DNA of 64,000 bases from the NCBI RefSeq assembly GCF_000270245.1, contig NC_015635.1, positions 4,588,001-4,652,000 of the forward strand, written 5' to 3'. Of this stretch, positions 51,330 through 60,019 are shown piece by piece. Source of the stretch: Microlunatus phosphovorus NM-1. GTDB taxonomy: Bacteria > Actinomycetota > Actinomycetes > Propionibacteriales > Propionibacteriaceae. The translations under genes were made by a program, and so were the position numbers. Within the stretch, counting starts at the first letter, position 1. Every line of letters begins with the position of its first letter. The notes beneath the pieces are model-generated. The model saw only the letters and a program-made list of their open reading frames with translations. It did not search any database and was not told the origin of the DNA.

Positions 51330-51887
51330 TCACTGGGGCCGGGCCACACTCCGTCGGCCACCATCGCTGAACGAGCTTCGATAGTACGTGAGTGGCTCAC
51401 GTACCGAAGACTCGCCGAGGCCGTCACCACCCGAGTGCAGCGGGCCGGTGTGAGCAACCTCACCGACCACGATGGTGTGGTCACCCGCCTCGTGCAGCGC
51501 CACCGTCTGACAGTCAAGCCAGGCCAGGCAGCCGTCCAGGACCGGAGCAGCGGAGAACGGTGCGTCGGTGGCCGCGACACCAACGAACTGCGCCTCGTAC
51601 GCCCGGCCGGGCGCCGCGAACCGGCGCCCGAGATCGCCCTGGTCAGCGGCCAGGATCGAGACCGCCCAGCTGCCGGCGCGGATGATCGGGTCATGGCAGC
51701 GAGACTGCCGACCAACGGAGACCAGCACCAACGGCGGCGTCAGCGACACCGAGGCCAGCGAGGTGACCGTCATCGCGTACACCTGATCCTCCAGCCGGCA
51801 GGCGAGGACGGCAACACCGGTGGACCAGTGGGCGAGCGCATGCCGGAACGCCTCGGGCGTGACTCTCAGAGGCTCAGTCTGCGACAT
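51330..51887 (-). CDS. Flavin reductase-like FMN-binding protein
   Basis: 185 aa from ATG 51887, overlapping the 3' end of mshB by 14 nt. It is a split-barrel flavin reductase domain: FRHALAHWSTGVAVLACRLEDQVYAMTVTSLASVSLTPPLVLVSVGRQSRCHDPI, GSWAVSILAADQGDLGRRFA and the late GDHTIVVGEVAH. Members reduce FMN/FAD with NAD(P)H to serve a monooxygenase; no such partner is in the window. It is followed by the VanW gene after 9 bp in the same direction. Confidence 0.9.
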   Translation of the reverse strand: MSQTEPLRVTPEAFRHALAHWSTGVAVLACRLEDQVYAMTVTSLASVSLTPPLVLVSVGRQSRCHDPIIRAGSWAVSILAADQGDLGRRFAAPGRAYEAQFVGVAATDAPFSAAPVLDGCLAWLDCQTVALHEAGDHTIVVGEVAHTGPLHSGGDGLGESSVREPLTYYRSSFSDGGRRSVARPQ

Positions 51888-52809
51888 CGAGCCCAGCGAA
51901 CACATCGTGCGCCCAGTCGTCACCTGGATACGCGACGCCCGCGGCCAGCAGGTAGTACTCATGGGCCCACATCGCCTCGCCCAGCACCTCGATGCCGGCG
52001 AAGAACTGCCCGTCGGGAGTGATCTGGGTTGCGTGCGCCCGCATCGCATCCATCTTGCGAGCCACCCACGCGGCACCGTCGATCTCCACCGAGATCGCAT
52101 CGTCCGGGGCCGCCATCGGTCCTAGGGGGCCCTCCGGATCCAGTCCGCCGAAGGTGTCCGTGTCACCCGCCGCCCGCAGCGCCCGCAGTCCCTCCCGCAG
52201 CCGCGACTCGCTCATCGCGGTCCACAGCAGTCGGTCGATCTGCCAGGCAGCGCCGAGATCAGGGCGGTAGTGCGGCATCGCGGCGAGCTGGTAGGCATAC
52301 ATCGCCACCCGATGTGCCTGGATGTGGTCCGGATGTCCGTAGCCGCCGACCTCGTTGTAGGTGATCAGCACCTGAGGCCGCCGGTCCCGGATCAGCGTGA
52401 CCAGCTCGTTGGCCGCCTCCAGCAGGTCGGTGGTCCAGAAGATGCCTTCGCGCAGCACGTCGCGAGCGGTGGCTCTGCCGTCGGCGGCCCACGCCATGCC
52501 GGAGTCACGGAACCTGTGGTCCCCACCGAGCCGGACGTAGTCGCTGACCCCGAGGATGTCCATCGCCGCCTTGAGCTCGACCAGCCGGTGCTCCCCCAGC
52601 ACGTCGCTGTGCTCAGCGGCAAGATGCGCCAGGTCGGGGACCAGCACCTCCCCTTCCTCACCGAGGGTGCAGGTGACCAGCGTGACCGCAGCACCCTCGT
52701 CGACATAGCGCGCCATGGTGACGCCGTTGTTGATCGACTCGTCGTCGGGATGGGCGTGCACCAGCATCAGGCGCCGGGCGGATCGGGAATCGTGGTCGGC
52801 CGAGGTCAC
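51874..52809 (-). CDS. mshB: GlcNAc-inositol deacetylase of mycothiol synthesis
   Basis: 311 aa. GTG 52809 is chosen because a TAGTGT box lies exactly 6 nt upstream; GTG 52815 would lie within that spacer. It is a PIG-L/MshB metalloenzyme with the metal motif VHAHPDDESINNG (His, Asp, Asp) near residue 20 and the third ligand in GYGHPDHIQAHR near 145. It removes acetyl from GlcNAc-Ins in the cytosol. Mycothiol is the actinobacterial thiol, which supports the taxonomic call. The other msh genes are not in the window. Confidence 0.93.
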   Translation of the reverse strand: MTSADHDSRSARRLMLVHAHPDDESINNGVTMARYVDEGAAVTLVTCTLGEEGEVLVPDLAHLAAEHSDVLGEHRLVELKAAMDILGVSDYVRLGGDHRFRDSGMAWAADGRATARDVLREGIFWTTDLLEAANELVTLIRDRRPQVLITYNEVGGYGHPDHIQAHRVAMYAYQLAAMPHYRPDLGAAWQIDRLLWTAMSESRLREGLRALRAAGDTDTFGGLDPEGPLGPMAAPDDAISVEIDGAAWVARKMDAMRAHATQITPDGQFFAGIEVLGEAMWAHEYYLLAAGVAYPGDDWAHDVFAGLDVAD

Positions 52810-52815
52810 GGCCAC

Positions 52816-52821
52816 ACACTA
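52816..52821 (-). promoter_or_regulatory. -10 box (TAGTGT) of the leaderless mshB promoter
   Basis: TAGTGT on the minus strand fits in the 14-bp gap between the oligopeptide ATPase stop and mshB, so mshB can be transcribed apart from the transporter operon. Confidence 0.5.
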
Positions 52822-52823
52822 CG

Positions 52824-53870
52824 TCAGACGACCGCCCGTGGCTCGGCGAAGTGACACGCCGACTGATGCTCGCCCACCCCATCGGGTCGCATGATCAACA
52901 GCGGCTCGGTGGTGCTGCAGATCTCCTGCGCCTTCCAGCAGCGGGTGTGGAACCGGCAGCCGCTCGGCGGGTTCGCCGGACTCGGTACGTCTCCGGTGAG
53001 CACGATCTGCTCCCGCGCGGTGCGTAGGGTCGGGTCGGGCACCGGAACGGCTGACAGCAAGGCCTGAGTGTAGGGATGCGTCGGCCGCGAGTAGATCTCG
53101 TCCTCGTCACCGATCTCGACGATCTTGCCGAGATACATCACCGCCACCCGGTCGGAGATGTGCCGCACCACGGACAGGTCGTGGGCGATGAAGACGTACG
53201 CCAGCCCGAGCTCTTCCTGCAGCCCTTCCATCAGATTCACGACCTGCGCCTGCACCGAGACGTCCAGCGCCGAGACCGGCTCGTCGCAGATGATCACCTT
53301 CGGGTTGAGGGCGACCCCCCGAGCGATCCCGATCCGCTGCCGCTGGCCGCCGGAGAACTGGTGCGGGTAGCGGTTGATGTGCTCGGGATTCAGGCCCACC
53401 AGGGACAACAGCTCACGTACCCGCTCCCGACGGCGCTCCTTCGGCACCACGTCCGGGTGGATCTCGAACGGTTCTCCGATGATGTCACCGACGGTCATCC
53501 GGGGGTTGAGCGAGGTGTACGGATCCTGGAACACGATCTGGATGTCGCGCCGCAGCTTTCGCATGGCGCTGCCCTGCTGCTCGTACATCGGCACGCCGTC
53601 GAACAGCACCGACCCGGAGGTCGGCTCCTCCAGTCGCATCAACGTCCGGCCCAGGGTGGACTTACCGCAGCCGGACTCGCCGACCACGCCCAGGGTCTCG
53701 CCCTTGTAGAGCTGGAACGAGACGCCGTCCAGCGCCTTGACGTGACCGACGGTGCGGCGGAAGACCCCCGCCTTGATCGGGTAGTGCTTCACCAGGTCCG
53801 TGGCCTCGAGGATCACCTCGCTCGCCCGGGGTGGTTTCGTGGCCGTCGTGGTCGTCTGCTCGTCAGGCAT
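52824..53870 (-). CDS. dppF: Peptide ABC importer ATPase, DppF/OppF type
   Basis: 348 aa. Walker [11 protein letters not shown], signature [14 protein letters not shown], Walker [15 protein letters not shown]-loop IAHDLSV. The C-terminal oligopeptide/dipeptide extension carries a four-Cys-type region ([14 protein letters not shown]), probably a 4Fe-4S or structural motif seen in this family. It overlaps the DppD stop by 8 nt and is the last gene of the importer operon. Confidence 0.94.
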   Translation of the reverse strand: MPDEQTTTTATKPPRASEVILEATDLVKHYPIKAGVFRRTVGHVKALDGVSFQLYKGETLGVVGESGCGKSTLGRTLMRLEEPTSGSVLFDGVPMYEQQGSAMRKLRRDIQIVFQDPYTSLNPRMTVGDIIGEPFEIHPDVVPKERRRERVRELLSLVGLNPEHINRYPHQFSGGQRQRIGIARGVALNPKVIICDEPVSALDVSVQAQVVNLMEGLQEELGLAYVFIAHDLSVVRHISDRVAVMYLGKIVEIGDEDEIYSRPTHPYTQALLSAVPVPDPTLRTAREQIVLTGDVPSPANPPSGCRFHTRCWKAQEICSTTEPLLIMRPDGVGEHQSACHFAEPRAVV

Positions 53871-54927
53871 CGGTACGCACCGCCTCTCCGCTCAGTACCG
53901 ACTCGGCGAAGTGGCAGGCCGAGTAGCGATGGTGCCCGATCTCGCGCAGCTCCGGCGGCGGATCGGCTCGGCAGATGTCCTGGGCGTAGCGACACCGAGG
54001 GTTGAAGGCACACCCGGCGGGGATCCTGGTCAGGTTGGGGGGCAGTCCTTTGATCGCCGCCAGCTGCTGGCCCTTCTGGTCCAGCCGCGGGATGGACTCC
54101 AGCAGCCCCTGGGTGTACGGGTGGCCCGGGTTGCCGTACAGGTCGAAGACATCGGCGCGCTCGACGATCCGCCCGGCGTACATGACGGCGATCTTGTCCG
54201 CCACGTCGGCCACCACCCCGAGGTCGTGCGTGATCAGGATGAGCCCCATCTTGCGCTCCTCCTGCAACTCCTTGAGTAGTCGCATGATCTGCGCCTGCAC
54301 CGTCACGTCGAGCGCGGTGGTCGGCTCGTCGGCGATCAACACGGCCGGATCGAGGGCGATCGCCATCGCGATCATGATCCGCTGCCGCATACCGCCGGAG
54401 AACTGGTGCGGGAACGCCTTCAGCCGCTGTCGAGCGGCCGGGATCTGCACCCGCTCCATCAGCTGCGCCGCGCCGTCCATCGCGTCGGACTTGTTCAGCC
54501 CTCGGTGCTTGCGGAACATCTCCGCGATCTGCCAGCCGACCGGATAGACCGGGTTCAGCGCCGACAGCGCGTCCTGGAAGATCATCGAGATCTCCGGACC
54601 GCGGATCCGCCGCCGCTGGTCCTCGCTCAGCTTGAGGATGTCGGTACCGCAGTAGCGGATCTCACCGCCAGTGATGAAGCCGGGCGGGGTGTCGATGATG
54701 CCCATGATCGCCTGTGCGGTGACCGACTTGCCCGAGCCGGACTCGCCGAGCACGGCGAGTGTCTCGCCCTCGTCCAGGCTGAACGACACGCCGTTGAGGG
54801 CCTTCGCGACGCCGTCGCGGGTCCGGAACTCGACCTCGAGCCGGTCCACGTCGAGCAGCCGACCGTCGACCGGCTGCCAGCGAGGATTGTGGGGATCGAC
54901 TCGGAGCTCTTCGACTTGCTGGGTCAT
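53863..54927 (-). CDS. dppD: Peptide ABC importer ATPase, DppD/OppD type
   Basis: 354 aa from ATG 54927, with GAGAGG upstream. Walker [11 protein letters not shown], signature [14 protein letters not shown], Walker [14 protein letters not shown]-loop ITHDLGV, and the C-terminal Cys set [14 protein letters not shown]. It pairs with DppF to drive peptide uptake. It is separated from the permease gene upstream by 148 bp that contain a perfect 15-bp hairpin. Confidence 0.94.
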   Translation of the reverse strand: MTQQVEELRVDPHNPRWQPVDGRLLDVDRLEVEFRTRDGVAKALNGVSFSLDEGETLAVLGESGSGKSVTAQAIMGIIDTPPGFITGGEIRYCGTDILKLSEDQRRRIRGPEISMIFQDALSALNPVYPVGWQIAEMFRKHRGLNKSDAMDGAAQLMERVQIPAARQRLKAFPHQFSGGMRQRIMIAMAIALDPAVLIADEPTTALDVTVQAQIMRLLKELQEERKMGLILITHDLGVVADVADKIAVMYAGRIVERADVFDLYGNPGHPYTQGLLESIPRLDQKGQQLAAIKGLPPNLTRIPAGCAFNPRCRYAQDICRADPPPELREIGHHRYSACHFAESVLSGEAVRTDA

Positions 54928-54953
54928 GGGCGGAGCCTCTCGCGAGTGCAGGA

Positions 54954-54992
54954 GCGATTCTGTGCGACACGTTCTTCGTCGCACAGAATCGC
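54954..54992. terminator. Perfect 15-bp hairpin between dppC and dppD
   Basis: GCGATTCTGTGCGAC and GTCGCACAGAATCGC flank ACGTTCTTC. It lies in the leader of dppD, 27 nt from its ATG. It may stop part of transcription or protect mRNA ends; no U tract follows. Confidence 0.6.
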
Positions 54993-55075
54993 GACGAACG
55001 AGCGAGATTCGCAGAGCCCGATGACCCCGGAGCACGGAGTGCGACCATCCAATACAGCCATGCTGCCAGCCCTCC

Positions 55076-56083
55076 TCAACGGAGCTTCGGGTCGATGGCG
55101 TCTCGGACGGCGTCGCCAAGCATGATGAACGACAACACGGTCAAAGACAGGAACAGGCTCGGAAACAGCAGCATGTGCGGTGCGTTGCGCACCGAGCCGA
55201 GGCCGGAGGCCTGTGAGATCGCCAGGCCCCAGGAGATCGCCGGGGGCTGAAGGCCGATGCCCAGGAAGGACAGCGAGGCCTCGATCGTGATGTAGACACC
55301 GAGGTCGATGGTGGCGATCACGATCACGGGTGCGATGGCGTTCGGCATGATGTGCGACCGGACGATCCGCCATGGCCCGGAGCCGAGCGCACGTGCCGCC
55401 GCCACGTACTCCGCGGGTTTGACCTGGACGACCGACGACCGCATGATCCGCATCAGCCGGGGCCAACTCAGCAGCGTCAGCACCAGCACGATCTTGCCGA
55501 CGATGACCACGTACGGATCCCCGGGCTTGTTCGGGAAGACGGTCAGGAACACGATGCCGCCGAGCAGCATCGGGATGGCGATGAAGATCTCGCCGAACCT
55601 GGAGAAGAACGAGTCGACCCAGCCGGCCCGGTAGCCGGCGATGATGCCGAACACCAGACCGATGATCAACACGAAGATGCTGGTCATCACGCCGACCAGA
55701 ATCGAGGCCCGGGCGCCGTAGATGGTCCGGGTGTACACGTCGTAGCCCTGCCCGTCCATGCCGAACCAGGCGTCGGCCGAGGGCTTCTCCCGCGCTCGGG
55801 AGAGGTCGGCGAAGTTGGGGTCGCCGTTGGTGAACAGACTGGGCCAGATGGCCATCAGGGCGAAGAAGCAGATCAGTGCGGCCGAGATCCAGAACAGCGG
55901 GTTGTGCCGCAACTCGGTCCAGGCGTCCTGCCACAGCGAGCGGCCCTCGACCTGGATCGCGGTCACTCCCGGCTGAGCCACCAGTGCCGGATCGGGCTGG
56001 TTGATCAGCCGGGTCCCGACCTCGTCGCCGACCACGTCGGCGCCAGTGATGCCCGGACCCTCCTGCGTCGGTCGTTCAGTCAT
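55076..56083 (-). CDS. dppC: Peptide ABC importer permease, DppC type
   Basis: 335 aa. A polar N-terminus of about 60 residues precedes OppC-type membrane topology: TELRHNPLFWISAALICFFALMAIWP, the periplasmic loop with the substrate-domain motif HWFGMDGQGYDVYTRTIYGARASILVG (as DAWFGMDGQGYDV), and the EAA loop near 225 (EYVAAARALGSGPWRIVRSHIMPN) that docks the ATPases. Six helices expected. It overlaps the DppB stop by 8 nt. Confidence 0.94.
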   Translation of the reverse strand: MTERPTQEGPGITGADVVGDEVGTRLINQPDPALVAQPGVTAIQVEGRSLWQDAWTELRHNPLFWISAALICFFALMAIWPSLFTNGDPNFADLSRAREKPSADAWFGMDGQGYDVYTRTIYGARASILVGVMTSIFVLIIGLVFGIIAGYRAGWVDSFFSRFGEIFIAIPMLLGGIVFLTVFPNKPGDPYVVIVGKIVLVLTLLSWPRLMRIMRSSVVQVKPAEYVAAARALGSGPWRIVRSHIMPNAIAPVIVIATIDLGVYITIEASLSFLGIGLQPPAISWGLAISQASGLGSVRNAPHMLLFPSLFLSLTVLSFIMLGDAVRDAIDPKLR

Positions 56084-56996
56084 GGCTGATCCTTGGGTCG
56101 AGTACGCCGTAGAGCAAGTCGACGAACAGGTTCACGAACAGGTAGATCAAGACGAGCACCGTGATGGTGCCCACCACGGAGGTCGCGTCCTTTTGATTGA
56201 TGCTCCGCCAGATGAAACTGCCGATCCCGTTGATGTTGAAGATCCGCTCGGTGATCAGGGCACCGCCCATCAGCGCGCCGATATCGAGACCGATGAAGGT
56301 GACCACGGCGATCAGCGAGTTGCGGAAGGTATGCACCCCGATCACCCGGTTGCGCGTCAGGCCCTTGGCCTTGGCGGTGCGCACGTAATCGGCCCGGAGG
56401 TTCTCCACCAAGCTGGTGCGGGTCAACCGGGCGACATAGGCCACGGATGTCGCGCCGAGCACGAAGGCCGGCATGAGTAACTGATAGAACGTGCCCTGGG
56501 TCGCGGTGACCGGGAACCAGCCGAGCCGGATGCCGAACACCAGCTGGGCGAGGCTGCCGATGACGAAGGTCGGGATGGAGATGACCACCAGCGTCGACAC
56601 CATCACCAGGTTGTCGATGAACTTGCCCTTCCGGATGCCGGCCAGGATGCCTGCGGTGATGCCGATCACGATCTCGATGACGATCGCCATCAGCGCCAGC
56701 TTGATGGTCACCGGATAGCGCTGGAGCAGTTCCTGGGCCACGCTGTTGCCGTAGAAGTTCGTGCCGAGGTCGCCCTGCACGAGCTTGCCCAGATAGAGCA
56801 CATATTGCACGACGAGCGGCTTGTCGAGGTTGTACTCGGCATTGAACGCCGCGATATAGGCGGGCGGACACGGTCGTTCACCGCACCGTCCCACGGTGGG
56901 GTCACCCAGCGCGAACACCAGCGCATAGATGATGAAGGTTGTCCCGATGATGACCGGGATCATCTGCAGGATGCGACGGATCGCGTAGGTGACCAC
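56076..56996 (-). CDS. dppB: Peptide ABC importer permease, DppB type
   Basis: 306 aa. GTG 56996 has AAGGAG 8 nt upstream. Typical DppB start (TYAIRRILQMIPVIIGTTFIIYALV), the periplasmic YNLDKPLVVQYVLYLGKLVQGDLGTNFYG segment and the EAA loop (ENLRADYVRTAKAKGLTRNRVIGVHTFRNSLIAVVTFIGLDIGALMGG). Six membrane helices. It lies downstream of the solute-binding protein gene, separated by a strong hairpin that would leave the binding protein more abundant. Confidence 0.94.
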   Translation of the reverse strand: MVTYAIRRILQMIPVIIGTTFIIYALVFALGDPTVGRCGERPCPPAYIAAFNAEYNLDKPLVVQYVLYLGKLVQGDLGTNFYGNSVAQELLQRYPVTIKLALMAIVIEIVIGITAGILAGIRKGKFIDNLVMVSTLVVISIPTFVIGSLAQLVFGIRLGWFPVTATQGTFYQLLMPAFVLGATSVAYVARLTRTSLVENLRADYVRTAKAKGLTRNRVIGVHTFRNSLIAVVTFIGLDIGALMGGALITERIFNINGIGSFIWRSINQKDATSVVGTITVLVLIYLFVNLFVDLLYGVLDPRISHD

Positions 56997-57073
56997 TGCA
57001 CCATCTCCTTTGGGTGGGGGGAACCCGCAGAATCATGAGCGACGAGGTCTGCTCGTCCGGCTCACGATGTGGG

Positions 57074-57105
57074 GTCGACCCGCCGGTTGTCCCCGGCGGG
57101 TCGAC
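57074..57105. terminator. Hairpin between the binding-protein gene and dppB
   Basis: A perfect 13-bp stem GTCGACCCGCCGG / CCGGCGGGTCGAC with a 6-nt loop, 18 nt past the binding-protein stop. It is the usual place for a partial terminator or mRNA stabiliser in such operons. Confidence 0.65.
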
Positions 57106-57122
57106 TCACGTCACGCAGAGCG

Positions 57123-58775
57123 TTACTTGACCGTGATGGCGCTGTAGTCCAGCACGCCGAACGCGTTCACCTTGACGTTGGTCACCTTGTCCGACCAGCC
57201 GACGACGGTCGCCGGATACCACATCGGAGAGGTCGGCAGGTCCTGGCCCAGCATCGCCTCGGCCTCCTGGTAGAGGGTGTTGGCCTGCGCCGGATCAGTC
57301 GCTGCAGCAGCCTCAGCCAGCTTCTTGTCGAAGGCCGGGTTGTCGTACTGAGCCCAGTTGGAGTCCGCACCCTTGGCGAACCGCGGTGCCAGGAAGTTCT
57401 CGATCGACGGGTAGTCCATCTGCCAACCGGACCTGATCAGGCCCTTCCAGTCCTTGGCATCGACGAACTTGTTGAACTGGGCGAAGTCAGGCACGGTGTT
57501 CACCTGGCAGTTGGCGCCGGTAGCGTTCTTGATCGAGTTGCAGGCCGCCTCAGCCCACGGGCCGTGACCGCCGTCGCCGTTGATCGTCAGGGTCAGCGTG
57601 CCCTTGTAACCACCGGCCTCCTCGTAGAGAGACTTGGCCTTGGCGGCATCGTAGGTGCAGTACTCACCGCAGGCGCCGGCCTTGTAGCCATCGACCACCG
57701 GGGAGACCCAGCCGTCGGCCGGCTTGACCGTGCCGCCGAAGATCTGCTCGGCGATCAGGTTCCGGTCGACCGCCAAGGAGAGCGCCTGACGAAGCTTCAG
57801 ATTGTCCTTCAGCTGCGGGTCGTACGGCGAGAACACGATCTCGGCGTAGCGGCCACCTTCACGAATCAGGTTGCGATCCGGCAGGTCGTTCTGGAACTGG
57901 CCGTCGATCCGCTGGTCGGTCGGGATGTTGTTGGTGTAGTCCAGGTTGTTGCCGACCACATCGGCGTACGCCGCGGCGTCATCCTGATAGACCCGGAAGG
58001 TGATCTTGTCGACCTGCGGCTTCTGGGCACCGGAATAGTCGGCGAACTTGCTCAGCACCGTCTCGGTGGCACTGATCGAGTCGATCTGGAACGGCCCGGC
58101 GCCGATCGGCTTCGCCTCGTACGCCTTGCGGTCGCTGAAGAAGGAATCCGGCAGCGGCGAGAAGGCCGAGTATCCGAGCCGAACCGGCAGGTTGGACACC
58201 TTCTCGCTGGTCTTGATGGTGAAGCTGGTGTCGTCCACCACCTTCAGGCCCGACATCTCCTTGGCCTTGGGTGCCTTGCCCTCGCAGTCGGCGGTGCCGT
58301 CGGACTTGGTGCCGCACTGCAGGTCGCCATACCCCTCGATCGGGCCGAAGAAGTAGCTGCCCGCCTGGCCGTTCGGGCCGTAGGAGGTGAAGTTCCAGGC
58401 GTCGACGAAGTTCTTCGCCTTGACGTCGGTGCCGTCCTGGAACTTATAGCCGGCCTTCAGCTTGACGGTGAAGTTCTGGTTGTCCGAGGTCTCGATGCTC
58501 TCGGCGATGTCCATCTCCGGAGCGGCAGTCTCAGTGTTGTAGTGCACCAGCTTCGCGGTGAACGCATCGATCACATTGCCGCCGCAGGTCTCACTGGTGG
58601 CACCCGGGATCAACGGGTTCTCCGGCGTGCAGCCGTTGATGACGATCTCGCCGCCGGCTTGGCCGCCCTCGTTCTCGGTTCCTGGCGACTCCCCGCTACC
58701 GCCGCTGCAGGCGGCTGCAAACAGCGCCACCGTGGTCACGCCGACCGCGAGTACGGCGCGAGCTCTTCCCCGCAT
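57123..58775 (-). CDS. dppA: Peptide ABC importer solute-binding lipoprotein (SBP family 5)
   Basis: 550 aa, ATG with AGGGAGGGG upstream. Lipoprotein signal (RAVLAVGVTTVALFAAAC, lipobox AAAC near 23). SBP_bac_5 pattern: ESIETSDNQNFTVKLKAGYKFQDGTDVKAKNFVDAWNF, YSAFSPLPDSFF, RQALSLAVDRNLIAEQIFGGTVKPADGWVSP and QANTLYQEAEAMLGQDLPTSPMWY. It captures peptides outside the membrane for the DppBCDF transporter. The operon runs from here leftward to dppF; the promoter lies in 58776-58954. Confidence 0.94.
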   Translation of the reverse strand: MRGRARAVLAVGVTTVALFAAACSGGSGESPGTENEGGQAGGEIVINGCTPENPLIPGATSETCGGNVIDAFTAKLVHYNTETAAPEMDIAESIETSDNQNFTVKLKAGYKFQDGTDVKAKNFVDAWNFTSYGPNGQAGSYFFGPIEGYGDLQCGTKSDGTADCEGKAPKAKEMSGLKVVDDTSFTIKTSEKVSNLPVRLGYSAFSPLPDSFFSDRKAYEAKPIGAGPFQIDSISATETVLSKFADYSGAQKPQVDKITFRVYQDDAAAYADVVGNNLDYTNNIPTDQRIDGQFQNDLPDRNLIREGGRYAEIVFSPYDPQLKDNLKLRQALSLAVDRNLIAEQIFGGTVKPADGWVSPVVDGYKAGACGEYCTYDAAKAKSLYEEAGGYKGTLTLTINGDGGHGPWAEAACNSIKNATGANCQVNTVPDFAQFNKFVDAKDWKGLIRSGWQMDYPSIENFLAPRFAKGADSNWAQYDNPAFDKKLAEAAAATDPAQANTLYQEAEAMLGQDLPTSPMWYPATVVGWSDKVTNVKVNAFGVLDYSAITVK

Positions 58776-58954
58776 GAACTGCCCCTCCCTACTGTGTGCG
58801 CGTGGAGCCGATCGGCCCCAGATGCGCGCGAAAACTCGGACATACGCAACTCAGCTGTACTGAGCAGTAACCCATTTCTAGGGCATCCAAGCAGTTACGG
58901 CAACTCTTAGGGAGATTTCTGTCACATACGCAACTAGATTGTGACGTCACGACA
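58776..58954. promoter_or_regulatory. Intergenic region upstream of the peptide importer with repeats and a palindrome
   Basis: It holds a 12-bp direct repeat ACATACGCAACT at 58840-58851 and 58924-58935 (73 bp between) and the perfect palindrome GTGACGTCAC at 58941-58950, candidates for regulator sites of the importer. I could not fix a -10 box. The region also contains the kinase gene's 3' end boundary. Confidence 0.5.
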
Positions 58955-60019
58955 TCAGGTCGCAAGATTCAGTGGCCGAAAGCCGTACAGGGCCACCAGC
59001 CGGCGCGCCGTCAGCGCCCGGTAGGGGATTACTCTGCCAAGCACATCTTGGTCCGGGTGGTACCCATCGAGCAAGGCCCCGACCGCAGACTGGGCGTCCG
59101 CGAGGCTGCCTTGACGCTCCCGGAGCAGCAGATGCTCGATCAGGTTCGCAAGATCAAGAGCGGGGTCGCCTGCGGCGACCAGATCGAAATCCAGCAGCCC
59201 GACACCGGCCGGGTGGAAGCCTCCGTCCGGTCCGGCAGCGAGCAGGATCTGGCCGTCGTGCAGATCCCGATGGATCACCCGCAGATCGGGTGTCGCCGAG
59301 GGAATCGAGTCCTCGGGCACCCCGACCGGCAACCCGTAGGCACGCGCCCAGTCCTCCCATCGAGTGGTGACCGCGACCTCGTCGCGTGGACCATGCACGG
59401 TCGAGCCGGCGAGTGCTGGACAGCGGTGTAGCTGCGCCAGCGCGGCACCCACGGCATGCAGCGCCTCGGCTGCCCGGGGCCCGCTCAGCAGCTCGGACAA
59501 CGGCGTGCCGGGCAATGCTTCGGTGACCAGAGCATCCTCGACCCCGTCGGACAACACCCGCGGAGTCCGGATGGGTAGCTGGTTTGCCCGGTGAGCCGCG
59601 TGATGCAGTCTGCCCAGTCGCCGACGCGGCACCAGCTTGGCGAACCGCGCTCCGCCATCCAGAGCGACGACCGCACGACGCTCCGGGCGGTGGGCCACCA
59701 GCCGGGCCCCAGGCCGACGCAGCAGTGCTGCGAGTTCGCCGAGTCGGCGGTCCGCGCCGGCCGGCTGGAGCACGACGCGGCCATGGCGTCGGGCGCCCAC
59801 GGTAGCGCCCGCCACCTTTCTCGCGATGTCCGCATCCGCGAACCATTGCCCGGCGACCCGGCTGCCGGAGTCACCGCGATCCGATTCCCCCGCGCACTCC
59901 TCCCCTGGCTCGAGGTCATCGAGGTCGAGCAGGAGATGCCCGTCGGTCCGTGGCCAGGCCCGGCGCAGGCTGAGACCTGCCGCCCCGAGATCGGCGAGCA
60001 CCTCGACGAAGGTGACCAT
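58955..60019 (-). CDS. APH-fold kinase A of the exporter/glycosyltransferase operon
   Basis: 354 aa from ATG 60019, which shares a base with the upstream stop (TGATG). The catalytic loop VIHRDLHDGQILL has the Asp but Gln where APHs have Asn; the metal Asp is in LLDFDLVAAGDPALDLANL. The N-terminal lobe (about 1-180) is weakly conserved, with ADADIARKVAGATVGARRHGRVVLQPAG. Similar in plan to the next kinase, suggesting paralogues. Substrate unknown; it is in an operon with an ABC exporter and a glycosyltransferase, so a sugar or lipid-linked sugar is a fair guess, not a resistance role. Confidence 0.78.
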   Translation of the reverse strand: MVTFVEVLADLGAAGLSLRRAWPRTDGHLLLDLDDLEPGEECAGESDRGDSGSRVAGQWFADADIARKVAGATVGARRHGRVVLQPAGADRRLGELAALLRRPGARLVAHRPERRAVVALDGGARFAKLVPRRRLGRLHHAAHRANQLPIRTPRVLSDGVEDALVTEALPGTPLSELLSGPRAAEALHAVGAALAQLHRCPALAGSTVHGPRDEVAVTTRWEDWARAYGLPVGVPEDSIPSATPDLRVIHRDLHDGQILLAAGPDGGFHPAGVGLLDFDLVAAGDPALDLANLIEHLLLRERQGSLADAQSAVGALLDGYHPDQDVLGRVIPYRALTARRLVALYGFRPLNLAT

